Positions 1-8,721 of a DNA stretch of 64,000 nucleotides are shown here, one piece after another (the stretch's first letter is position 1; each line of letters opens with the position of its first letter). The notes beneath the pieces were generated by a model. The model saw only the letters and a program-made list of their open reading frames with translations, ran no database searches and was not told the origin of the DNA. The stretch lies in NCBI RefSeq assembly GCF_001989995.2, contig NZ_JAHGUP010000054.1:1-64000 (forward strand), written 5' to 3'. The position numbers and the translations under genes were made by a program. Source of the DNA: Vibrio anguillarum. GTDB taxonomy: Bacteria; Pseudomonadota; Gammaproteobacteria; Enterobacterales; Vibrionaceae.

Positions 1-100
1 AGGGTTAGGGTGGGGTGAACACTGTCAATCCTCCCCTTCAAGAGGAGGGCTAGGGCCTGTACACCCCCTCCTAACCTCCCCCTAAAAGGGGGAGGAACAG
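1..100. repeat. GC-rich REP-like double-hairpin repeat
   Basis: The stretch holds two adjacent hairpins. One is an imperfect CCTCCCCTT/AAGAGGAGG stem at 30-48 with one mismatch. The other is a perfect CCTCCCCC/GGGGGAGG stem at 75-95. They are nested in a looser outer inverted repeat: the start (AGGGTTAGGGTGGGGTG) is nearly the reverse complement of 62-83. The purine/pyrimidine strand bias and nested palindromes resemble REP or small MITE elements of enteric bacteria and vibrios. It lies downstream of sapF and may act as that operon's transcription end. The element may extend beyond the window edge. I did not see a second copy in this window. Confidence 0.55.
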
Positions 101-101
101 T

Positions 102-120
102 ACAATATCGACGATATTGT
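102..120. repeat. 19-bp perfect palindrome behind sapF
   Basis: ACAATATCG and CGATATTGT flank one central A, giving a perfect 9+9 palindrome between the GC-rich repeat and the sapF stop. It could be the end of the repeat element, a protein site, or part of the sap transcription terminator. No T-run follows it on either strand. Confidence 0.4.
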
Positions 121-144
121 CTTCCGACATTAAATACAGAGCGG

Positions 145-933
145 CTATTTAAAGCTAGGCGCTTTGTTGAAGTGGCTCTCAATCATTCTTTGAGTGATGG
201 GATGAGTTGGATTAGACAATACTTCTTGTGTGTCACCCGATTCGACGACTTCGCCTTCGTGCATCACCATAATTTTATCAGTAATGTGTTTTACAATACC
301 AAGGTGTTGAGAGACATACACAAACGAGACACCCATCTCTTCTTGCAGTTCTAGAAACAAGTTAATCATCTGTGATCGCATTGCCATGTCTAGCCCGTTT
401 AATGCTTCATCAGCCACAATGATCGACGGTTGTAGAATCAGTGCTCGTGCCAAGCAAATCCGCTGTTTTTGCCCGGTGGCGAGCATTTGCGGGTAGAAGT
501 AGGCGTGCTCTGGCAATAACCCAACGCGCAATAGCGTATCTTTCACGCGCTTCATGCGAGCTTCAGGTGGCATATTGGTGTTTCTTTTGAGCGGCCCTTC
601 TAGAATACGACCAATTTGAATTCTTGGGTTGAGCGATGTGTTCGGATCTTGAAAAATCATTCGAATCAGCTTACAGCGCGTGGAGTAATCCTTGTGTTCC
701 AATAACTCTCCATTAACGCGTATCTCGCCAGAAGAGGGCTCAACCATCCCCGCAAGCATTCGTGCCAATGTCGATTTACCAGAACCATTTTGGCCAATAA
801 AACCAATAGTTTGCCCCGCTTCTAACGTAAAGCTGACCGGTTTGACCGCATGCTGAATTTTCTTGCGAAATAGACCTGAACGAGTAATGAAATCTTTAGT
901 TAACCCGTTCACTTCTAATAATGATGCACTCAT
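145..933 (-). CDS. sapF: SapF peptide ABC transporter ATP-binding protein
   Basis: One of two ATPases of the Sap peptide importer (dipeptide/oligopeptide family), which acts at the cytoplasmic face of the inner membrane and is linked in other bacteria to antimicrobial-peptide resistance and potassium uptake. The 262-residue protein has a Walker A (GQNGSGKST near residue 47), a Q-loop ([11 protein letters not shown]), Walker B ([12 protein letters not shown]) and a switch histidine (SQHLG). Its signature reads LATGQKQR instead of LSGGQ; the E. coli SapF signature is similarly altered, which supports this name over Opp/Dpp. It is the last gene of sapABCDF and overlaps sapD by 4 bases (ATGA), so it is probably translationally coupled. 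Confidence 0.9.
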   Translation of the reverse strand: MSASLLEVNGLTKDFITRSGLFRKKIQHAVKPVSFTLEAGQTIGFIGQNGSGKSTLARMLAGMVEPSSGEIRVNGELLEHKDYSTRCKLIRMIFQDPNTSLNPRIQIGRILEGPLKRNTNMPPEARMKRVKDTLLRVGLLPEHAYFYPQMLATGQKQRICLARALILQPSIIVADEALNGLDMAMRSQMINLFLELQEEMGVSFVYVSQHLGIVKHITDKIMVMHEGEVVESGDTQEVLSNPTHPITQRMIESHFNKAPSFK

Positions 934-1925
934 GACTGTTGCTCCATATTGAGTGGGAAATGACAGGCAAACTTATGATTTTTAATACGTTGTGGATACG
1001 GTATTTCAACGCATTGGCGCTGAGCATAGGGACAGCGAGGCCCCAATCTGCAACCAATCGGTAAATGTTGCAAGGGTGGAATGGAACCCGGTAAGGATTG
1101 CAATTTTTCTTTATGCGGGATCCAATCACTAAAATCAGGCATCGCTTTCAGTAGTGCGGCCGTATAAGGGTGTTTGGGTTCACTCAATATTTTCTGGGTA
1201 TCGGCTGACTCAACAGACTGACCGCAGTACATCACTGTAATACGGTTAGCCCATTGGGTAATGGTGGTTAAGTCGTGGCCAATCAATAGAATCGTGGTGT
1301 TATTGACCTGATTCATCCGGCTGAGCAGGCGCAATATCTGTGATTGGGTAATGGGGTCCAAATCGTTCGTTGGTTCATCAGCAATCAAAATTTTTGGTTT
1401 GGTTGCGATAGCCATCGCAATCATCACTTTCTGACACTCACCATCAGTTAGCTCATAGGGGTAGCTACTCATGATGCGAGCGTGCTCTTTGATTCCTACT
1501 TTATGTAAAAGGGCAATTGCTTGTTTTTTACGCCATGTAAAACGCTGCCACCATTTGCCTTCAAATGTGCGCGATGGAATAGATTCAATCAGTTGTTTTC
1601 CCACTTCATCTGAAGGGTCTAAGCAGGTTGACGGTTCTTGAAAAATCATCGCGATGTCGCGGGCAATCACTCGCCGGCGTTCGCGCGGCGTCAGCTGAAG
1701 TAGATCAATGTTACCTAAGCGCATGCGGTCGGCGGTGATGGTCCAATTATCTTTGCATATTCCTACGATGGCTTTAGCCACCAAGCTTTTTCCTGATCCG
1801 GATTCTCCCACCAAACCGCGAATTTCGCCTTCGTTCATGGTTAAGCTCATGCGATCGACTGCTTTTACCATGCCTTGTGGCGTATCAATTTCGATGGTGA
1901 GATGGCGAATATCTAATAATGGCAT
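930..1925 (-). CDS. sapD: SapD peptide ABC transporter ATP-binding protein
   Basis: The second ATPase of the Sap transporter, 331 residues. It has Walker A (GESGSGKS near residue 40), the [14 protein letters not shown]-loop characteristic of Opp/Dpp/Sap ATPases, Walker B ([12 protein letters not shown]) and the C-terminal oligopeptide-transporter extension with clustered cysteines ([15 protein letters not shown]). The signature is LTDGECQ rather than LSGGQ, as in enterobacterial SapD. It overlaps sapC by 1 base and sapF by 4, so the five genes read as one operon. The aberrant signatures of both SapD and SapF suggest an asymmetric nucleotide-binding dimer; that part is inference. Confidence 0.9.
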   Translation of the reverse strand: MPLLDIRHLTIEIDTPQGMVKAVDRMSLTMNEGEIRGLVGESGSGKSLVAKAIVGICKDNWTITADRMRLGNIDLLQLTPRERRRVIARDIAMIFQEPSTCLDPSDEVGKQLIESIPSRTFEGKWWQRFTWRKKQAIALLHKVGIKEHARIMSSYPYELTDGECQKVMIAMAIATKPKILIADEPTNDLDPITQSQILRLLSRMNQVNNTTILLIGHDLTTITQWANRITVMYCGQSVESADTQKILSEPKHPYTAALLKAMPDFSDWIPHKEKLQSLPGSIPPLQHLPIGCRLGPRCPYAQRQCVEIPYPQRIKNHKFACHFPLNMEQQS

Positions 1926-2812
1926 TATTCCACCCCTGCATTCAGAGCTTGTCGTACACCTTCACCGACTAAGTTGATGATGATCACCGTAAACATAATC
2001 GCTAAACCGGGGAGAGTGACTGTCCACGGTGCGAGGTAAATCAGCTCAACTGAATCACCTAAGATGGTGCCCCATTCGGTGCTTGGTGCTTGAGCACCCA
2101 AACCAAGAAAGCCCAAAGCGGTGATGTCTAAGATGGCAATGGATAACGCGAGTGTTATTTCGTTGGCGATGACAGCAAGTACATTGGGTAAAATGGAGTT
2201 CCACAACAGATAAAAGTCATTGGCACCATCTAAACGTGCGGCGAGGATATAGTCTTTTTCTACTTCGTTGTGTACGGCAATATACACCGAACGAACAAAG
2301 CGAGGGATGAGTGCCAAACCAATCGCAAGCAAAATATTGAACTCGCCAAAACCGAGCAGTGCCACAAAAATAATGGCAAGCAGCAATGATGGAATCGACA
2401 TGACCGTGTCGAGTAAGTGGTTCAATGTACTGGACAATAATCCTTTGGTCATGCCTGCCATGATACCGATAAAACAGCCGATCACAGCCGCGATAGCGGT
2501 GATTAAAATAGCGGCAGCGAAGGTGTATTGGGTACCATCAATCAACCGTGACAAGATGTCTCGGCCTAAATCATCGGTACCTAAGAAAAATTCGACAGTG
2601 CCTGCAGGATCCCAAGAAGGCGGTATTAATAGGTTGCTCGTTTGCAACTGCGGATCATGAGGGGCTATCCAAGGAGAGGTGAGGGTAATCAACACAATGA
2701 GTCCTAAGCACCACAAGCCAAACATCGCCAAACTGTTATTGCGATAGCTGCGCCAAAACCGCTCAAACTGAGTCGGAATATGCTCTTCCTGATAAATGTT
2801 ATTTGTTAGCAT
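1925..2812 (-). CDS. sapC: SapC peptide ABC transporter permease
   Basis: Inner-membrane permease of the Sap peptide importer, 295 residues. It has an N-terminal cytoplasmic segment, a first membrane helix near residues 27-50, a periplasmic loop with the DPAGT...[13 protein letters not shown] signature of DppC/OppC-type permeases, and a C-terminal bundle carrying the EAA-type loop ([22 protein letters not shown]) that contacts the ATPases. It overlaps sapB by 14 bases and sapD by 1. Gene order and length match sapC of other gammaproteobacteria. Confidence 0.9.
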   Translation of the reverse strand: MLTNNIYQEEHIPTQFERFWRSYRNNSLAMFGLWCLGLIVLITLTSPWIAPHDPQLQTSNLLIPPSWDPAGTVEFFLGTDDLGRDILSRLIDGTQYTFAAAILITAIAAVIGCFIGIMAGMTKGLLSSTLNHLLDTVMSIPSLLLAIIFVALLGFGEFNILLAIGLALIPRFVRSVYIAVHNEVEKDYILAARLDGANDFYLLWNSILPNVLAVIANEITLALSIAILDITALGFLGLGAQAPSTEWGTILGDSVELIYLAPWTVTLPGLAIMFTVIIINLVGEGVRQALNAGVE

Positions 2813-3761
2813 ACCATTCCTTTCTTACCAGCGGGTTAACCATAGCGCCAATCAAATCAGACAGAATGTTTGCTGTGAGAACGAGCGTACCAACTACGAT
2901 CACGCCGGCTTGAATGGAGACATAATCTTGGTTAGATAATGCATCGAGCAGCCAACGGCCGATTCCCGGCCAGTTGAAGATGGATTCAGTAATAATTGCC
3001 AACGTTAACATACTCGATAACTGAACCCCGAATTTAGGAATAATAGGTGGAATTGCATTTCTCAGCACATGCTCGGTGACAATTTCGTAATCACTTAAAC
3101 CCTTAATTCGAGCGGCGCGTATATAGTTCTGAGCCATTACATCGGCCACCGAAGAACGCATCAGGCTCACCACTTGCGTCGTCGGTGCTAGAGCCAGTAC
3201 CAAGCAGGGTAAAATCATATGTTCAATAACACTTTGCAAAGCATGGGCACGGTAGTTACCTTCAGCGAAAAAAGCATCGATCAGAGCGAAACCTGTCACG
3301 TGTTCCACTTGGTAGAGCAGATCATAACGTCCTGAAACAGGAAACAGCTCATAATGCAGTGAAAAGACCATGATCATTAACAAAGCTACCCAAAATAGCG
3401 GTGCTGAATAGCCGGACATTGACGTGAAGGAGATGACGGTATCAATCCATTTACCTTGCTTCATTCCTGCGAGCGTACCAATAGGGAGACCAATTAACAA
3501 AGAGAGAGTAAAAGCAATAAGGCATAACTCCAGCGTTGCTGGAAAGACCATCGCCAGTTCGTCCACAATCGGGACACCACTGTGATTGACGCCAAAATTC
3601 AGTTGCAGTAGTTGCCCTAAATAGGTTGACCAACCTGACCAAAATCCATGAGCAGTTAGAGGCGACTGTGGATCTAAGCGCAGCAGTGCAAACCCGACCA
3701 TAGTCAAAATGAGTAACGTGATAATAAATAAGTTGAGTCTGCGTACCGTATATAAAAACAC
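2799..3761 (-). CDS. sapB: SapB peptide ABC transporter permease
   Basis: Partner permease of SapC, 320 residues, DppB/OppB type. There is an N-terminal helix at residues 9-27, a periplasmic segment, then a cluster of helices and a typical EAA loop (YIRAARIKGLSDYEIVTEHVLRNAIPP) followed by the conserved FNWPGIGRWLLDAL ending. Its start overlaps the sapA stop by one base (ATGA-like junction), consistent with coupled translation in the operon. Confidence 0.9.
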   Translation of the reverse strand: MFLYTVRRLNLFIITLLILTMVGFALLRLDPQSPLTAHGFWSGWSTYLGQLLQLNFGVNHSGVPIVDELAMVFPATLELCLIAFTLSLLIGLPIGTLAGMKQGKWIDTVISFTSMSGYSAPLFWVALLMIMVFSLHYELFPVSGRYDLLYQVEHVTGFALIDAFFAEGNYRAHALQSVIEHMILPCLVLALAPTTQVVSLMRSSVADVMAQNYIRAARIKGLSDYEIVTEHVLRNAIPPIIPKFGVQLSSMLTLAIITESIFNWPGIGRWLLDALSNQDYVSIQAGVIVVGTLVLTANILSDLIGAMVNPLVRKEWYANK

Positions 3762-5380
3762 TATTCGACCCTCTCAACCGTATTGAATGGTTGTACATTA
3801 AATGGGCTGAGTTTAAAGCCCGTTAATGTTTTGCTGTACGCTTTAAATTGCATGCCGTGTGCCAATGGGATAACCGGGAACTCTTCGTTTAAAATATTTT
3901 GCGCTTGTTTGTATAAGTTAAGGCGATAGCGCGACTTGTCTACTTCCAAGGCCAAATCGAGTAGAAAATCGAAATCACTATTGCACCACATCGAGGCATT
4001 GAGCCCTGAGCGATCTGAATTACATGAGAGCAGTGGACGCAAAAAGTTATCTGGGTCTGCGGTATCGCCATTCCAGCCCGTTAAAATCAGATCAACGTTG
4101 GCGTGCTGGGTCAAATTTGAACGATCGAGGCGGTCTTCCGTGATGATATGCAATGTAATACCAATGTCGGCAAGGTTAGCGTTAATTAACTCGGCGGTTT
4201 TACGTGGGCTTGGATTATAGGCATGAGACTCTGCAGGAACAGACATCGTCAATTCCAAGTTGGCGTAATAGCCAGCCTCTTTAAGTAATGCGATCGCGTA
4301 GTTACGATCATAGCGAATTTGAATACTGTCCTTTTGATAGGCCCAAGAGGAGGGGGGAAGAATGTTATAAGCAATACTTCCTGTACCGTAATAGACCGAG
4401 TCCAAAATATTTTGGCGGTTGATCGCAAAATTAAGCGCTTTACGCACGCGAACATCACTGAGCGCAGGGTGAGAGGTATTCACAGCAATATAAGACACGT
4501 TCATCGCAGGCTTGGCATCAAGCTCTATTTCCGATTGCTGCTTGATAATAGGGATTTGGCTTGAAATAGGCGAGCTGAGCACATCGCATTCATGGCGTAG
4601 TAGTTTGGCGAGTGTCCCTGTGCCTCGGTTGGAGACATCAAATACGACTTGTTCCATCTTCGCCACGCCATTCCAATAAGCGCCATGACGACGGAGGCGG
4701 ATAAGGTCATTCACTTTAAATTCGTCTAGATAAAATGGTCCGGATCCAACAGGATGGCTGTCGATCATGCTTTTTTCATCTTCAATCACTAATTGATTAG
4801 CATACTCATAGGAGAGTATGACAGCGTGACTGGTGGCGATATTGGATAAAAAGGAGTTGTCGGGACGGCTGAGGGTAAATTTAACCGTGAGTTCATCCAG
4901 AGCTTGAACATCGATCAGCAAGTTTTTGAAATCAATACCTGCAAACCATGGGTAGACGCCACTATTGACGTAATGAAATGGGTTGGTTGGGTCAATGATT
5001 CGGCGAAAGCTGAAGACCACATCATCGGCATTAAGAGCGCGAGTCGGTGTAAACCAAGCGGTTGATTGAAATTGAACGCCATCGTTTAGCTTGAATGTAT
5101 ACTCTGTACCCTGTGGATTCACTGTCCAACTCGTGGCCAGACTTGGTATCGGTTGTAAGGTTTCTGAATCCAATTGCAACAGCGTGTCGTAAATCTGTGG
5201 GCTGAGAGCTTCAGACGTAATGCCGCTCTCAACCAATTGTGGGTTAAAAGTGGTGGGATTGCCGTGACCACAATATACGAATCCGCTCTGGCGAATTTTA
5301 CTATGGTCAATTTGTTCGCTACAGCCTATCAGTAGGCTAAAGCTGCATATTCCTAGTGCGAATCGTATCAATGTTTTCAT
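3761..5380 (-). CDS. sapA: SapA peptide-binding protein, predicted lipoprotein
   Basis: Solute-binding component (SBP family 5) of the Sap importer, 539 residues from the chosen start. An upstream start at 5410 would add ten residues before the signal sequence, so I prefer the ATG at 5380: it gives a clean lipoprotein signal with the lipobox LLIGC and the acylated cysteine at residue 20. The mature part starts with the family pattern SGFVYCGHGNPTTFNPQ, followed by the oligopeptide-binding fold (WNGDTADPDNFL near the end). The enterobacterial SapA I remember has an ordinary cleavable signal, so tethering to the inner membrane looks like a lineage difference. First gene of sapABCDF, 96 bases after pspF on the same strand. 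Confidence 0.88.
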   Translation of the reverse strand: MKTLIRFALGICSFSLLIGCSEQIDHSKIRQSGFVYCGHGNPTTFNPQLVESGITSEALSPQIYDTLLQLDSETLQPIPSLATSWTVNPQGTEYTFKLNDGVQFQSTAWFTPTRALNADDVVFSFRRIIDPTNPFHYVNSGVYPWFAGIDFKNLLIDVQALDELTVKFTLSRPDNSFLSNIATSHAVILSYEYANQLVIEDEKSMIDSHPVGSGPFYLDEFKVNDLIRLRRHGAYWNGVAKMEQVVFDVSNRGTGTLAKLLRHECDVLSSPISSQIPIIKQQSEIELDAKPAMNVSYIAVNTSHPALSDVRVRKALNFAINRQNILDSVYYGTGSIAYNILPPSSWAYQKDSIQIRYDRNYAIALLKEAGYYANLELTMSVPAESHAYNPSPRKTAELINANLADIGITLHIITEDRLDRSNLTQHANVDLILTGWNGDTADPDNFLRPLLSCNSDRSGLNASMWCNSDFDFLLDLALEVDKSRYRLNLYKQAQNILNEEFPVIPLAHGMQFKAYSKTLTGFKLSPFNVQPFNTVERVE

Positions 5381-5476
5381 AAAGAGAAATAACTGTGAGA
5401 AGTAAGGCAAACAAAGCTAATCATTATGCCTCAAAATCCTGATAATCTACCATTTTTTGTTGATCTAAACCTAGGG

Positions 5477-6484
5477 TTAATCATCATTGCTGCCGACGAG
5501 TTGATATTTTCTCACCATACCTCTCAATTGGTGGTAGCTCAAGCCGAGTAATTCTGCAGCTTGTCTTTGATTAAACTTACTGGCATTGAGCGCGGCACTC
5601 AGTAGTTGTCTGTCCTGATCCTCCTGCCACATTTTGTAATCCATCGGAAATTCAAAGCCAGTGGTGTAAGTATGGCGATCTGTGGAGAGATTGCCAGTAA
5701 GGTCATCTGGTTTGTGCCACTCATTAGCAAAAGGGTTAAAAACCAAGTTTTCAATCGGATGGGAGGCCGTTCCGTGTTGATAGACAGCACGCTCCACGAC
5801 ATTTTTAAGTTCACGCACATTTCCCGGCCACAAATAGTGTTGAAGCTGATCTGCCGCTTCTGCACTAAACCCGACAAAGAGCGCTAAGTTCAGTTCACGG
5901 CACATCTTAATAGCGTAATACTCAGCAAGTGGCATAATATCTTCTTTTCGCTCTCTTAGCGGTGGAAGCTGGATCACATCAAAGGCCAGTCGGTCGAGTA
6001 AGTCAGCTCGAAACTTTCCAATTTCAGCTAATTGTGGAAGATTGGCGTTGGTTGCGCAGACGATACGGACATTCGCATTAAGCCGTTGGCTACCGCCGAC
6101 ACGTTCGTAATGTCCATATTCAATCACTCGAAGTAGTTTCTCTTGTACAGCAAGCGGCGCGGTGGCGAGCTCGTCCAAAAAAAGAGTTCCACCTTCTGCC
6201 CGTTCAAATCGTCCTTGGTGACGTCCTTTGGCTCCGGTAAACGAGCCTGATTCATGACCAAAGAGCTCAGAGTCAATTAACCCTTCACTCAAGGTTGAAC
6301 AGTTTAACGAAACCAGTGGTTGGTCCCAACGTTTGGAAAGATAGTGCAAGCGCTGAGCGATTAACTCTTTGCCCGTTCCTCGCTCGCCAATAATTAATAC
6401 CGGCCTATCAATCGGTGCAAGCTTAGAGACTTTATCCAGTACCGATAAAAATTGAGGCGCTTCACCCAGTAAGTTTTGTTGCAT
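5477..6484 (-). CDS. pspF: PspF sigma-54 activator of the phage shock operon
   Basis: Enhancer-binding protein that activates sigma-54 RNA polymerase at the pspA promoter and is held inactive by PspA. The ATG at 6484 gives 335 residues; the frame is open further upstream, but that would add an unrelated leader. It lacks a receiver domain, as PspF does. Visible are Walker A (GERGTGKE near 33), the sigma-54 loop GSFTGA at residues 80-85 (GAFTGA in E. coli), Walker B (GGTLFLDELATAP), the arginine-rich RADLLDRLAFDV, and a C-terminal Fis-type helix-turn-helix (NQRQAAELLGLSYHQLRGM). It lies divergently from pspA and upstream of sapA, the same arrangement as in E. coli. Confidence 0.93.
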   Translation of the reverse strand: MQQNLLGEAPQFLSVLDKVSKLAPIDRPVLIIGERGTGKELIAQRLHYLSKRWDQPLVSLNCSTLSEGLIDSELFGHESGSFTGAKGRHQGRFERAEGGTLFLDELATAPLAVQEKLLRVIEYGHYERVGGSQRLNANVRIVCATNANLPQLAEIGKFRADLLDRLAFDVIQLPPLRERKEDIMPLAEYYAIKMCRELNLALFVGFSAEAADQLQHYLWPGNVRELKNVVERAVYQHGTASHPIENLVFNPFANEWHKPDDLTGNLSTDRHTYTTGFEFPMDYKMWQEDQDRQLLSAALNASKFNQRQAAELLGLSYHQLRGMVRKYQLVGSNDD

Positions 6485-6593
6485 GTTCACTCTCCACACT
6501 GTGATTGAAAGGGTGGTTAAATTCACCAACTCTTGGCGAAAATCATCATAGCACAGTAATCTCATTCTATGAGATATTATCTAATTTATTGAT

Positions 6594-6606
6594 TATCAAT
6601 AGATTT
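6594..6606 (+). promoter_or_regulatory. Possible IHF site between pspF and pspA
   Basis: TATCAATAGATTT matches the IHF consensus WATCAANNNNTTR except at the last base. It sits just upstream of the sigma-54 promoter, where IHF bends DNA in the enterobacterial psp promoter. Assignment is by position and consensus only. Confidence 0.35.
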
Positions 6607-6611
6607 ATATA

Positions 6612-6627
6612 TGGCATGAAACTTGGT
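6612..6627 (+). promoter_or_regulatory. Sigma-54 (-24/-12) promoter of pspABC
   Basis: TGGCATGAAACTTGGT fits TGGCAYR-N4-TTGCW with correct spacing (GG at 6613-6614, second element at 6625-6626). One deviation is G instead of C at the -12 position. It points to pspA, whose activator gene pspF lies on the other side, so transcription would start near 6638, about 75 bases before the pspA ATG. Confidence 0.6.
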
Positions 6628-6714
6628 TATCTCTTCTCGTCTTAACGTTTTGAGCGATTCAAAATGGCTCACCAATAACTACATCGTCATGAACAACTAA
6701 TCAGGAGATTGAAC

Positions 6715-7383
6715 ATGGGTATTTTTTCTCGTTTTGCCGATATCGTAAACTCGAATATCAGTGCACTGTTAGATAAAGCGGAAGATCCTGAAAAGATGAT
6801 CCGCTTAATCATCCAAGAGATGGAAGACACCTTGGTGGAAGTACGCACCAATTCGGCCAAAGCTATTGCGGATAAGAAAGAGCTCGCGCGTAAAGTGGAT
6901 TCTATGGCCTCTCATATTGAAGATTGGCAACAGAAAGCGACCTTGGCGCTTGCTAAACAGCGTGAAGATCTCGCTCGCGCTGCTTTAATTGAAAAAAAGA
7001 AATTGCAAGAAATGCAGAAAGGCTTGCACACTGAACAAACCTTGGTAGAAGAAACTATCGATAAATTGACTGGGGAAATCGGTAAGTTAGAGGCCAAAAT
7101 TGCCGAAACACGGGTCAAGCAACAAGCTTTGGCACTTCGTAGCCAAACCGCGCACAACCGTCGTGATGTGCAACGTCATTTGCATACTAGCCGTACTGAT
7201 GAAGCGATGGCGAAGTTTGAACAGTACTCGCGTAAAGTCGATGAACTTGAAGCTGAAGCCGATCTCTACGCTATGTCCGGTAACGCTAAGTCACTCGACC
7301 AAGAATTTGCTGAACTGCAAGCGCAAGATGAAATTGAACAAGAGCTAGCAAAACTGAAACAGCAAATGGACAAAAACCAATAA
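6715..7383 (+). CDS. pspA: PspA phage shock protein A
   Basis: Peripheral membrane protein that binds damaged inner membrane and, when unengaged, inhibits PspF. 222 residues, the same length as E. coli PspA. The ATG at 6715 is preceded by AGGAG at 6703-6707; an in-frame TTG at 6709 would add only two residues and is too close to the ribosome site. The protein starts MGIFSRFADIVNSN with the family amphipathic helix, continues with EDPEKMIRLIIQEME, and is almost entirely coiled coil. It leads pspABC behind a sigma-54 promoter. Confidence 0.95.
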   Translation: MGIFSRFADIVNSNISALLDKAEDPEKMIRLIIQEMEDTLVEVRTNSAKAIADKKELARKVDSMASHIEDWQQKATLALAKQREDLARAALIEKKKLQEMQKGLHTEQTLVEETIDKLTGEIGKLEAKIAETRVKQQALALRSQTAHNRRDVQRHLHTSRTDEAMAKFEQYSRKVDELEAEADLYAMSGNAKSLDQEFAELQAQDEIEQELAKLKQQMDKNQ

Positions 7384-7398
7384 CGAGGAGTGGCATAC

Positions 7399-7632
7399 AT
7401 GTCATCATTTTTTATCGCAGGTCCACTGATTGTCTTTTTGATTTTTGTTGCACCGATCTGGCTCTTTTTACATTACAGAGGTAAGCGACATAGTAGCAAC
7501 TCATTGTCGCAAGAGGATTTAGAGCGGATTAAAGCGTTATCTGCAAAAGCGGAAAAACTGCAAAGCCGGGTTGAAACCCTTGAACGCATTTTAGATGCTG
7601 AATCATCGACTTGGAGACAAAATCATGGCTAG
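7399..7632 (+). CDS. pspB: PspB phage shock protein B
   Basis: Small inner-membrane regulator that works with PspC to relieve PspA inhibition of PspF. 77 residues with one N-terminal membrane helix (about residues 4-25, MSSFFIAGPLIVFLIFVAP) and a cytoplasmic helical tail with a leucine-zipper-like part and RVETLERILD. The ATG at 7399 follows GAGGAG at 7384-7389. An in-frame GTG at 7390 would add three residues and falls directly on the ribosome site. It overlaps pspC by 8 bases. Confidence 0.92.
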   Translation: MSSFFIAGPLIVFLIFVAPIWLFLHYRGKRHSSNSLSQEDLERIKALSAKAEKLQSRVETLERILDAESSTWRQNHG

Positions 7633-8014
7633 CCGCGAGCTCTATAAAGATCCGGTCAACGGTAAAATAGCTGGCGTATGCGCTGGGCTTGCTAACTATC
7701 TTGGGTTAGAAGTTTGGTTGGTGCGTATATTGGTCATCTCGGCTGCACTACTCGGTGGCGGTTTTTTAGTGCTTTTAGCTTATATGGCTTTGATGCTGAT
7801 GTTAGAAAAGCAGCCTACTCAGTATGTTGAAACGCTAAAAGCCCAACGCGAACATACATTGAAGAATAAGCCTTGGGAGCAAGGACAAACCGCCGAAGCT
7901 TTGCTGGCGACATTGGATCAAGATTTAACTCGAGTGGATCAGAAAATCCGTAAAATGGAGGCTTATGTCACCTCTGAAGCATTTAAAGTCAATCGTGAGT
8001 TTAATCAGCTTTAA
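7625..8014 (+). CDS. pspC: PspC phage shock protein C
   Basis: Inner-membrane sensor/regulator with a PspC domain, 129 residues. After a short cytoplasmic start it carries the family hallmark VNGKIAGVCAGLANYLG and VRILVI, then a membrane helix (AALLGGGFLVLLAYMALMLML). A charged C-terminal half (RVDQKIRKMEAYVTS) follows. The ATG at 7625 lies inside the last codons of pspB, so the two are coupled; an earlier ATG at 7595 in the same frame would give an unrelated ten-residue extension. No pspD, pspE or pspG follows. Confidence 0.92.
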   Translation: MASRELYKDPVNGKIAGVCAGLANYLGLEVWLVRILVISAALLGGGFLVLLAYMALMLMLEKQPTQYVETLKAQREHTLKNKPWEQGQTAEALLATLDQDLTRVDQKIRKMEAYVTSEAFKVNREFNQL

Positions 8015-8035
8015 AAAGCAAAGCTAGGCACGTAG

Positions 8036-8070
8036 ATTTGCAGTGTCATTGTTCAACTGACACCGCAAAT
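8036..8070. terminator. Hairpin after pspC
   Basis: ATTTGCAGTGTCA and TGACACCGCAAAT form a 13-bp stem with one mismatch and a 9-base loop, between the pspC stop and the tag start. There is no T-run, so it may reduce rather than end transcription, or serve as an mRNA 3' end. Confidence 0.4.
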
Positions 8071-8089
8071 GAAGGTAAGGAAACAAAAA

Positions 8090-8653
8090 ATGAAGCATCA
8101 TACAGAAATGACTTGTGCATGGGCGATGAATCACCCTTTAGAGCGCGATTATCACGATAATGAGTGGGGCATTCCCGTTTACGATGATGTCAAGTTGTTC
8201 GAATTTTTGACGTTAGAAGGTGCGCAAGCTGGGCTGAGCTGGATTACGATTTTGAAAAAGCGCGAAGGTTATCGCTTAGCCTTTGACGGTTATGATCTTG
8301 AAAAACTTGCTCAGTACGACGAAACGCGGGCACCTTATATTATCGAACATTTCGATGTGGTGAAGCACAAAGGAAAAATTGCCTCTGTCTATTCCAATGC
8401 ACGAGCGGCTTTACTGTTGCAGCAAGAGTATGGTTCCTTATCCAAAGCATTGTGGCAGTTTGTGGATGGTCAACCAGTGCTCAATCATTGGCAGCAGATG
8501 AGTGATATCCCTACATCGACGCCCACGTCTAAGGCGATGAGCCAATTTCTAAAGAAAAAAGGCTTCAAGTTTATTGGCGAAACGATTTGTTATGCTTTTA
8601 TGCAGGCGGTGGGTATGGTGAACGATCATTTGGCTGATTGCCCCAAGCGTTAA
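8090..8653 (+). CDS. tag: DNA-3-methyladenine glycosylase I (Tag)
   Basis: Base-excision repair enzyme that removes 3-methyladenine from alkylated DNA. 187 residues from the ATG at 8090, chosen because AAGGTAAGGA lies just upstream; a start at 8069 would add seven residues, and one at 8108 would also keep the domain. The conserved core is clear: CAWAM near the start, YHDNEWGIP, EGAQAGLSWITILKKRE (catalytic Glu and base-stacking Trp) and KKKGFKFIGETICYAFMQA. The structural zinc ligands of the family appear as the early Cys, the His of YHDNEW, and His/Cys of NDHLADC at the end. Confidence 0.93.
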   Translation: MKHHTEMTCAWAMNHPLERDYHDNEWGIPVYDDVKLFEFLTLEGAQAGLSWITILKKREGYRLAFDGYDLEKLAQYDETRAPYIIEHFDVVKHKGKIASVYSNARAALLLQQEYGSLSKALWQFVDGQPVLNHWQQMSDIPTSTPTSKAMSQFLKKKGFKFIGETICYAFMQAVGMVNDHLADCPKR

Positions 8654-8676
8654 TTTTTCAGGGTAACCTAATATGC

Positions 8677-8710
8677 AAAAGACCGCTGAAGATTCAGCGG
8701 CCTTTTGGTC
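8677..8710. terminator. Bidirectional terminator between tag and metC
   Basis: CCGCTGAA and TTCAGCGG form a tight stem extended by an AAAAG/CTTTT outer stem with one mismatch, followed by T-rich sequence on the plus strand and by an A-rich flank that gives T's on the minus strand. It separates the convergent tag and metC genes. Confidence 0.7.
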
Positions 8711-8721
8711 TTCCGCTCATA

